In this document: one piece after another, positions 43,424 through 48,637 of the stretch
Position numbering within the stretch: position 1 is the first letter of the stretch
Layout: each line of letters opens with the position of its first letter
Assembly: GCF_031085375.1 (NCBI RefSeq)
Contig: NZ_JAVCWF010000004.1
Span: 1-48,637, forward strand
DNA from: Lactiplantibacillus brownii
GTDB taxonomy: Bacteria; Bacillota; Bacilli; Lactobacillales; Lactobacillaceae
Direction of reading: 5' to 3'
Length of the DNA: 48,637 bases
Program-made: the position numbers and the translations under genes
Notes under the pieces: model-generated
What the model saw: only the letters and a program-made list of their open reading frames with translations
Databases searched by the model: none
Told to the model about the DNA's origin: nothing

Positions 43424-43906
43424 ATTTTCAGGATTGTTTTTTGGCTTAATTTCTGGATTGTGTTTAGCAAAGTCTTTTAACTGTTTTTGAATTCTTTGTG
43501 TAAGCTCTGCTTTACTTTCTTTGTGCTTCCTTTTACTTGATCGCTGTTGAATTATCTTTTGACCCTTACCTCTTCTTTTTGATTTTAGGTCAAGCGTAAA
43601 ATCTGAAATTTTATTTTGATCTAGCTTACTTAAATGACCGATTTCTTTAAAGTTTAAAACGGCTTTGGGAAAGCGATAAATATTACCAAGATCGACCCAG
43701 GAAGGTTTCTTCAACCCAGCGGATTGCCAATCTTGAATCGGATAATATTGTTGCTTGATATAAGCCGACTTCTTTTCATGCTGACTAGTAATTTTAAAAG
43801 CCTCGACCGTCTGTTCTGATACCCGACGAATTAAAATTGGCCGAGACTTGCCACCGTTAGTTTCTACAAAACTAACGTATAGGCTGACTAAGTCATTAGT
43901 CCTCAT
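43400..43906 (-). CDS. PemK/MazF-like toxin with a long basic tail
   Basis: A 168-residue protein. The first 100 residues are PemK/MazF-like (SRPILIRRVSEQTVEAFKIT, then WVDLGNIYRFPKAVL), a fold of mRNA endoribonucleases, here diverged. A basic linker (KSKRRGKGQKIIQQRSSKRK) and helical tail (LTQRIQKQLKDFAKHNPEIK) follow, not part of the toxin fold; the tail resembles the end of the ArdC-like protein. The start overlaps the antitoxin by 11 bases. Pairing of this toxin with a RelB-type antitoxin is a hybrid arrangement known in lactobacillus plasmids. Activity is inferred. Confidence 0.7.
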   Translation of the reverse strand: MRTNDLVSLYVSFVETNGGKSRPILIRRVSEQTVEAFKITSQHEKKSAYIKQQYYPIQDWQSAGLKKPSWVDLGNIYRFPKAVLNFKEIGHLSKLDQNKISDFTLDLKSKRRGKGQKIIQQRSSKRKHKESKAELTQRIQKQLKDFAKHNPEIKPKNNPENKNDRPSY

Positions 43907-44177
43907 CTGGATTGTTGAGCCAATCAGCGACCTCTTTAGCGTCTTTGAACTCGGTGACTGGTGTCCCTTCGGTCGCCTTTAAAAAGCGTAAATTAGCTCT
44001 TTCTTCTTCGCTTAAAGACGCATTAAAAGGTAAAGCACCATTAGCAACAATCCGCTTGTAAAACATGTTAATGGCCGTGGTTGGATTTAAGCCCAATTCG
44101 CTTAAAACTGCTTCGGTATCATCGGCCAAATCTTTATCAATCTTGACTTGGACCCGTTTCTTTTCCTTAACTGCCAT
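43896..44177 (-). CDS. RelB/DinJ-family antitoxin
   Basis: A 93-residue ribbon-helix-helix antitoxin (VQVKIDKDLADDTEAVLSEL, then GLNPTTAINMFYKRIV) with an acidic tail ending NNPDED. GGAGAT precedes the ATG. It is the first gene of the pair with the PemK-like toxin, translationally coupled, and probably represses the promoter at 44210-44238. Confidence 0.88.
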   Translation of the reverse strand: MAVKEKKRVQVKIDKDLADDTEAVLSELGLNPTTAINMFYKRIVANGALPFNASLSEEERANLRFLKATEGTPVTEFKDAKEVADWLNNPDED

Positions 44178-44202
44178 GATTGTCTCATCTCCTTTCTTTT
44201 AC

Positions 44203-44238
44203 TACTACCATTATACTACCTTTTGAGTACCTTATCAA
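44203..44238 (-). promoter_or_regulatory. Promoter of the RelB/PemK pair
   Basis: Minus-strand TTGATA (44238-44233), 17-base spacer, TATAAT (44215-44210). The heptamer GGTAGTA occurs on both sides of the -10 as a direct repeat, a candidate antitoxin operator. From 44239 to 44435 I see no gene. Confidence 0.8.
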
Positions 44239-44435
44239 TAGATAAAGCCCTAGCCTCAAATCACTTGAGCTTGGCGTTGATCTAAAGGCTGAACTTTTGA
44301 GCTGGTTAGCCTGGTTAGCTCTGGCACTCATTTAAAAGCCCCTATTCTTCTGTTTAAGCCATTTAAATCTAACTTAAGTAAAATAGGTTAGTAAGTCTTA
44401 AAACTGCTTAGAAAGGATTTTGTAGCCTTTTAGGA

Positions 44436-44780
44436 CTAGTAGTACAACCCACTGTTATCGTTGTCGGCCGCCTTTTCTTCTTCGGGGTGTTTGGCCGCGT
44501 ATTCTCTAGCCGCTTGTTTATTCCACCAAACACCAAATAGATTTTGCATGGTGCCGTACAGGTAGTTTTCCACGTTCTTGATGTGCTTCTCATTGCTTCT
44601 TAGGGCGTTAAAGTAACGTCTCAAGGCTTTAGTCATTAAAAATTTAAGTTCTTCGTCGTCCAGTGGGATTATGACGCCAATATCTTTATGATCCTTCTCA
44701 ACTCGGTACTTAGCATTTAAGATAATACCAACGAAGCGACGCATCTGTTGCGGGGTACGGCACCAAAAACTAAGCAGTAT
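44436..44780 (-). pseudogene. repA: RepA_N-family replication initiator, C-terminal remnant
   Basis: About 114 codons with TPQQMRRFVGIILNAKYRVE, then ALRRYFNALRSNEKHIKNVE and NYLYGTMQNLFGVWWNKQ, which resemble the C-terminal domain of RepA_N initiators of large low-GC theta plasmids. The winged-helix N-terminal domain is absent; two TGA stops close the frame upstream at 44781. The ATG at 44744 is internal and has no ribosome site. Position beside parA fits a former rep-par replicon. Confidence 0.55.
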
Positions 44781-44850
44781 TCATCATGTTACAGCACCCA
44801 AGTAAAAGCTACGAAGATAAAAACATTCATCCTCAAAATATGTAACCTAG

Positions 44851-44887
44851 AAAAAAGGCCTCCAGTGTTAAACCGGGAGCCTTTTTT
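44851..44887 (-). terminator. Terminator hairpin
   Basis: AAAAAAGGC-CTCC and GGGAG-CCTTTTTT arms around an 11-base loop; it lies just past the small remnant on the minus strand. Confidence 0.75.
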
Positions 44888-44900
44888 AGTATACCAATTT

Positions 44901-45020
44901 CTACTTCACATAAGGCGGCTTATCCCAAGTAACCTGATTCATTACCGAGGGAACAACATTCCGTTCTTTTTTGATTGTGAGCTTGTCCAAAAAGGAAGTG
45001 GTATAGGTCGCAGATTGGCT
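44901..45020 (-). pseudogene. C-terminal scrap of an unidentified gene
   Basis: A 39-codon open stretch without a start, ending FLDKLTIKKERNVVPSVMNQ, then VTWDKPPYVK and TAG, followed by a terminator. Protein-like composition and the terminator suggest a real gene end. Family not recognised. Confidence 0.3.
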
Positions 45021-45063
45021 TTAATTGAGGAAAGGAAGTTTGTGAAATTTACCGGTATTACTC

Positions 45064-45348
45064 CTAGACCATTCCCTTAAATTCAACTGTCTCATTCTTT
45101 GTATTAACCAAAAATTTGCCAACACTTCCCCGATACTTCACTGATACTTTAAATGAATACTTGTAATTTACCCGAGTGTATCGAATACTACTAATTCTTC
45201 CCTGATACCCTTGACTACGCAAAACTCTCTTCACTTGGTTCCTTTGTCGATCAGTAATTCTTGCAGAACTCCGATAGATTGTCTTCTTAACGATCACATC
45301 TGGATTCAATGGAACAATGTAATCCTTACATTCCAACAATTCCACCAA
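45064..45348 (-). CDS. Small basic protein of unknown function
   Basis: A 94-codon frame with TTG start (weak AAGAAAG upstream). The sequence alternates basic and aromatic residues (RQRNQVKRVLRSQGYQGRIS, then YKYSFKVSVKYRG) and looks coding. No family recognised. It lies between a RepA_N remnant and the par locus, so a plasmid maintenance role is possible. Could be a fragment. Confidence 0.4.
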   Translation of the reverse strand: MVELLECKDYIVPLNPDVIVKKTIYRSSARITDRQRNQVKRVLRSQGYQGRISSIRYTRVNYKYSFKVSVKYRGSVGKFLVNTKNETVEFKGMV

Positions 45349-45857
45349 CTTTCTTTTTTCTTTGGAATTTGACTTGACGGGTTACGGTTTTCCATTCAGT
45401 TTAGAGGGAGTGACGTTTTGAGCGCAGAATTGTTCCCTGGAATCAGCTATTTGGAATAACTGAACCAGAGTACAATTCTACTACTAAAAGTTTCCCCTTA
45501 GTTCGTCGGTCGTTAACGCCCGTCGCTTGTCTGTACAATTGCGGTATTGCTACCACCACTCATTATAAACCTACGTTTTCGGTTTAACCTACTAAAAAAC
45601 GCCCTAGTAGGCGTTGGCAATACGTATTTATGTTTGTTCGATCACCAACTAATCAGTGGCACCAAGCCGAAGCTTCGTTTTACCACCCGCGCCGTTAATG
45701 GTCGCGCTCACCATTCACCACCCAGCCGTACAGATGACCTTGTTGTGGTATAGCCAGACTTATTGAAGTCGCACTGGCAAACGTGTCCCCTTGGATTTAG
45801 ACCCCAGCTTGTCCCCTAGGGCTTTAAAAATCGCACCGGCCATGATATAATAGTCAT
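45349..45857. other. Gene-free region upstream of the par locus
   Basis: About 500 bases with no convincing frame on either strand. It holds many short inverted repeats and a minus-strand terminator-like hairpin (45594-45615, AACGCC/GGCGTT then T6). It may contain regulatory RNA or the old replication origin. Confidence 0.4.
45594..45615 (-). terminator. Minus-strand terminator-like hairpin
   Basis: Read on the minus strand, AACGCC-TACTAG-GGCGTT is followed by TTTT. A transcript from the right could end here, but I cannot identify its promoter. Confidence 0.5.
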
Positions 45858-45914
45858 TAAATAACGATGACTTTTATGTGGCGCTCACCGATGCCCGTCG
45901 GTGGGTGTTTTTTT
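45858..45914 (+). ncRNA. Candidate small RNA upstream of parA
   Basis: An extended -10 TGATATAAT (45843-45851) would start a transcript near 45858. After about 28 bases a CACCGA-TGCCCG-TCGGT hair-pin (45886-45903) is followed by seven T. No reading frame fits, so a ~57-base RNA is likely. A role in plasmid copy or partition control is a guess from position. Confidence 0.5.
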
Positions 45915-45972
45915 ATGTTCTATTTTATGTCTAAATAATATCTCAATAGCAAGAATAAGTAAAGGCGCTTTT

Positions 45973-46190
45973 TACATAGTTCTATAGAACTATGTAATCT
46001 ATAATTCTATAAATCTATAGTTCTATAAATCTATAGATGTTCATTTCTATAGTTCTATAAATCTATAGTTCTATAGAGCTGCTATGTCGGCAATATTCGC
46101 TATTTATTAGAACTATAGATCTATAGTTCTATAGTTCTATAGATATTAATTTCTATAGTTCTATAGATTTGAATAAAATTTTCTATAGAA
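45973..46190. repeat. CTATAG repeat array, probable centromere (parS) and par operator
   Basis: Thirteen copies of CTATAG plus several CTATAA variants, mostly in TCTATAGTTCTATAG-type tandems, occur within about 220 bases just before parA and reach its -35 region. Three more copies lie after the partner gene (47411-47437). Arrays of short palindromes flanking parA and a small partner are typical of type Ib partition centromeres. Confidence 0.8.
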
Positions 46191-46206
46191 TTTTATTTTT
46201 TTGTGC

Positions 46207-46226
46207 TATAATTTTTCCCAAAAGGA
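46207..46226 (+). promoter_or_regulatory. parA promoter (extended -10) and RBS
   Basis: TGCTATAAT (46204-46212) is an extended -10 without a good -35; the -35 position falls in the last CTATAG repeat, so repeat-bound partner protein would repress. AAAAGGA precedes the ATG. Confidence 0.7.
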
Positions 46227-46233
46227 TGTGTCT

Positions 46234-47049
46234 ATGTTGACCACAACTATTACAACCGGGAATTTTAAAGGTGGAGTTGGAAAAACAACTAATGCTGTTA
46301 TGATTGCTTACACCTTATCTAATAGAGGGAAAAAATCCTTAATAGTAGATCTTGATCCACAAGCTAATGCTACAGACTTGCTGTTTACAACAATGAGCCA
46401 AGTGTATGGAACTAAACCTGATTTTAGCGAAACGCTTGAAGTTGCTTTAAAAAAAGGTAGTTTAGAAAATGCAATTGTTCATGTAAATGATAACTTAGAT
46501 TTACTTCCTTCGGATGATGATTTACAGAACTATGATAAATTTCTAAGCTCTTCGTTTCCTGATGACTACACACAAGATCATTATTTCTCTAAACTATTAT
46601 CAAAAATTTCAAGTAAATATGATTTTGTAATATTAGACGTTCCCCCACAATTAAACAAATTTACTGATTCCGCTTTGGTTGCAAGTGATTACGTTATTGT
46701 TATTTTGCAAACCCAAGAGCGCTCATTGCGAGGGGCAGAAACATACGTTAAGCACTTATTGCAAATCAAAGACGATTACTCTCTCGACATTGATTTGTTA
46801 GGCGTTTTACCTGTCTTACAACAAAACGGAAATGATTTAGATTTAGACGTTATCGAAGATGCAACTACAAGCTTCGGCAATGCAAACATGTTTAAACAAA
46901 AGGTGCGTCAGATGGCTAGACTAAAACGATTTGATCGCACTGGTATAACAAATAATGCTAGCCATGACATAAACGACAGAAGGGTTCACTATCTTTATGA
47001 TTTGGTTGTAGATGAATTATTAGAACGTTTAAAATTGATTAGAGGTTAA
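46234..47049 (+). CDS. parA: ParA-family partition ATPase
   Basis: A 271-residue Walker-type ATPase that would segregate plasmid copies by a gradient on the nucleoid. Deviant Walker A FKGGVGKTT (Lys12 and Lys17) starts at residue 11 and has no N-terminal HTH, so it belongs to the type Ib/Soj-like short group. A' motif is LIVDLDPQANAT, Walker B FVILDVPP. ATG at 46234 is chosen from the ribosome site; the longer frame would start in the promoter. It is co-transcribed with the next gene (3-base gap). Confidence 0.92.
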   Translation: MLTTTITTGNFKGGVGKTTNAVMIAYTLSNRGKKSLIVDLDPQANATDLLFTTMSQVYGTKPDFSETLEVALKKGSLENAIVHVNDNLDLLPSDDDLQNYDKFLSSSFPDDYTQDHYFSKLLSKISSKYDFVILDVPPQLNKFTDSALVASDYVIVILQTQERSLRGAETYVKHLLQIKDDYSLDIDLLGVLPVLQQNGNDLDLDVIEDATTSFGNANMFKQKVRQMARLKRFDRTGITNNASHDINDRRVHYLYDLVVDELLERLKLIRG

Positions 47050-47052
47050 AAA

Positions 47053-47409
47053 ATGACTGCTAACGATAAAATGGGATTAGGTGCTTTTGGAGAAACTAGA
47101 AAGAATAAAACCACACGACCTCAGAAAATTGAGCCACAAAAATTTGAAGAACAACACAGAAGCATGCCAAATGACCAAGTACTAATTAAGCCAAAACGTA
47201 GATTGACAGCAAAAGATACTCCAAAGTCTGTCCAGGCACAATTAGACACTCATATGGCCATAAAGCAAATAGCTACCATTGAAAATAAGCGAAACTATGA
47301 GGTTCTCAACGAAATCGTTGAAAGCTATGTTCAAAATATGCCGAACCAAAGCAAAAAATTGGTAATAGATAGTGTTAGAGCTGTTCAACAAAATATGCGA
47401 GATTTTTAA
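47053..47409 (+). CDS. Small ParB-type partition partner (probable ribbon-helix-helix)
   Basis: A 118-residue basic protein with a disordered N-terminal half (MGLGAFGETRKNKT..., which could stimulate ParA) and a C-terminal half consistent with ribbon-helix-helix: SVQAQLDTHMAIKQIATIEN then YEVLNEIVESYVQN. Following parA by three bases and lying between two CTATAG arrays, it is the likely centromere-binding protein and repressor. The assignment is by position and fold-like pattern. Confidence 0.7.
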   Translation: MTANDKMGLGAFGETRKNKTTRPQKIEPQKFEEQHRSMPNDQVLIKPKRRLTAKDTPKSVQAQLDTHMAIKQIATIENKRNYEVLNEIVESYVQNMPNQSKKLVIDSVRAVQQNMRDF

Positions 47410-47410
47410 A

Positions 47411-47437
47411 TATCTATAGATCTATAGTTCTATAGAA
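47411..47437. repeat. Downstream CTATAG repeats
   Basis: Three tandem CTATAG units directly after the partition partner gene, the same motif as the large upstream array. Confidence 0.75.
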
Positions 47438-47546
47438 TGGACGTCTTGTATAACTGCAAAATTAACGAATAACACCACGCGCGCTCAGACAACACGTTCA
47501 GCTTTTAGACGTATACTTGTCCGTTTAAATGAAGCAGAATGCACAC

Positions 47547-47586
47547 AAAAAAGCCACCCACCTCGTGATGAGATGAGTGGCTTTTT
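47547..47586. terminator. Terminator after the par operon
   Basis: AAAAAAGCCAC and GTGGCTTTTT arms around a 19-base loop, ahead of IS30 copy 2. The 47438-47546 stretch has no gene. Confidence 0.8.
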
Positions 47587-47594
47587 GGTTGTGT

Positions 47595-48637
47595 GGTAGA
47601 TTGTAAAATTAATCCGAACGCTGTTCGGACAAAAAAGATCAGCTTCCTTTAAAATGGTGTTTACCACAAACCCATCTTTTAGGAGCTGATCTTTTGTCTA
47701 GTATAACCTATTCCGAACGAATTAAAATCGAAACCTTTTGTGAACTAGGGCTGTCCAATATCCAAATGGGCGTTCGGCTGAACCGATCACCGTCAACAAT
47801 TTCTTATGAATTATCTCGATGTCAACCTTATCAGGCTGAATTAGCACAAACAGATGCCGAATACAAGCGATCACGATGTGGTCGGAAAACTAAGCTGAGC
47901 GATGAGTTAAAGCAAAAAATTCTCAACCATTTACGTCTAAGCTGGTCACCAGGAATGATTGCTCACGAATTTAAACTAGCTACTAAATCTATTTATAATT
48001 GGCTAAATCAGGGGAGAATTGATTTCTCCTTGAATGATCTACCTGAACATGGCGTACGCCAACGGCGTAACGTTGACCAACGATCCAAATATAATCAATC
48101 TTTGGGGCGATCAATTGAACAGCGTCCCATGATGATTAATCAACGTAATCGCATCGGCGATTTTGAACTAGATACAGTCGTTGGTCCTCGTGGGCATAGT
48201 AAGGCAGTTTTATTAACTTTAATCGATCGCAAATCACGGTTCCTTTGGGCATACCGGTTAAAAGATCGGACGACAGCGACTGTTAATGAAGCACTAACTA
48301 AGTTCCTAACCACTTTTAATGGTCCGGTGCACAGCTTTACTGTGGACCGTGGCACTGAGTTTAGTGGGCTAGTATCACTTGAATCACAATATGGTATTAA
48401 GACCTATTACTGCCATGCTTATACGCCAGCTGAACGTGGTAGTAATGAACGCTTTAATCGGAATTTACGTTATTTTTATCCTAAAGGGACTCGTTTTGAG
48501 CACATTAGTGCTCAAGATTTAACGACGACGTTACTCCAAATTAACCAGCGACCGCTTAAAATACTCGACTGGCAAACACCGTATCAGGTTATGCTGACAA
48601 ATTTGTCCAAAAATTCGGATTAAATTTGCAATCTACC
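47595..48637 (+). mobile_element. IS30-family element, copy 2, at the window edge
   Basis: 1043 bases with GGTAGATTG tips, inverted relative to copy 1 at 16551-17593 and nearly identical. Its last base is the last base of the window. Confidence 0.92.
47694..48623 (+). CDS. IS30-family transposase (copy 2)
   Basis: 309 residues with the same DDE core as copy 1 (GDFELDTVVG, FTVDRGTEFSG, ERGSNERFNRNLR) and Asp instead of Gly in RIDFSL. TTG start after AGGAGC. Intact and probably active; with copy 1 it could mobilise or invert the intervening 30 kb. Confidence 0.92.
   Translation: MSSITYSERIKIETFCELGLSNIQMGVRLNRSPSTISYELSRCQPYQAELAQTDAEYKRSRCGRKTKLSDELKQKILNHLRLSWSPGMIAHEFKLATKSIYNWLNQGRIDFSLNDLPEHGVRQRRNVDQRSKYNQSLGRSIEQRPMMINQRNRIGDFELDTVVGPRGHSKAVLLTLIDRKSRFLWAYRLKDRTTATVNEALTKFLTTFNGPVHSFTVDRGTEFSGLVSLESQYGIKTYYCHAYTPAERGSNERFNRNLRYFYPKGTRFEHISAQDLTTTLLQINQRPLKILDWQTPYQVMLTNLSKNSD

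Noticed and set aside
44748..45080. Plus-strand frame of 110 codons
   Set aside because: Its composition is unlike protein, it crosses a terminator hairpin, and minus-strand remnants on the same DNA look more like genes.
45547..45753. Plus-strand frame of 68 codons
   Set aside because: No ribosome site, no recognisable motif, and it passes through a terminator-like hairpin; left as non-coding.
45973..46190. CRISPR-like short repeats
   Set aside because: The units are palindromic hexamers with irregular, very short spacing and no spacer-repeat periodicity or cas genes; they fit a partition centromere instead.

Overview
The window looks like a mobilisable, IS-riddled plasmid segment, or one contig of such a plasmid, from a lactic acid bacterium of the Lactobacillaceae. 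Supporting features are a pyruvate oxidase that is Lactiplantibacillus-like over its whole length, lactobacillus-type IS3, IS6, IS30, ISL3 and IS1182 elements, a MobQ relaxase with an RSF1010-type nick site, several toxin-antitoxin loci, and AT-rich genes with strong AGGAGG ribosome binding sites. The window stops exactly on the last base of a second full IS30 copy, so that edge is probably an assembly break.

Layout. 1-3.5 kb: pox-npr operon (pyruvate oxidase, NADH peroxidase) with a CcpA (cre) site over the -35 box. 3.5-6.4 kb: IS1182 remnant cut by an IS3 element. 6.6-10 kb: dps, then an ABC-2 exporter with its own TetR regulator and two operator-like dyads. 10-15 kb: nicotinate phosphoribosyltransferase remnant, IS6 and IS3 scraps, a DinJ/YafQ-type toxin-antitoxin pair, an FtsX/MacB-type ABC exporter and an IS3 element. 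15-19 kb: gene debris, csbD, IS30 copy 1, a decapitated Rep_3 initiator and its companion gene. 18.8-24.4 kb: glutathione-reductase-like enzyme (cre site), broken MFS gene, serine recombinase, ISL3 fragment, second NADH peroxidase. 24.4-28.7 kb: IS6 half, GPH sugar symporter, two broken IS3 elements. 28.8-36.8 kb: ferredoxin-reductase-like flavoprotein, second serine recombinase, FRG-domain gene, a type I toxin with convergent antisense RNA, umuC pseudogene with a LexA box, 1,3-propanediol dehydrogenase, ISL3 element. 36.9-48.6 kb: plasmid backbone (ArdC-like antirestriction gene, topoisomerase III, MobA, oriT, accessory Mob genes, RelB/PemK pair, RepA_N remnant, ParA with a small partner and CTATAG centromere-like repeats) and IS30 copy 2.

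How the genes fit together. The cargo is a redox and oxygen-handling set. Pyruvate oxidase makes acetyl phosphate and H2O2, the operon-linked peroxidase can remove the H2O2, and Dps, a second peroxidase, a GshR-like disulfide reductase, CsbD and an AIF-type flavoprotein add to peroxide and thiol defence. Propanediol dehydrogenase gives an NADH sink. cre sites lie on the pox and gshR promoters, with a weaker candidate at dhaT, which suggests shared carbon-catabolite control.

Both recognisable replication initiators are truncated, so this stretch cannot obviously replicate by itself; the working replicon is probably outside the window. Many pseudogenes differ from an open frame by one base, so some may be sequencing errors. 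All identifications come from reading translated sequence against remembered family features; no search was run.
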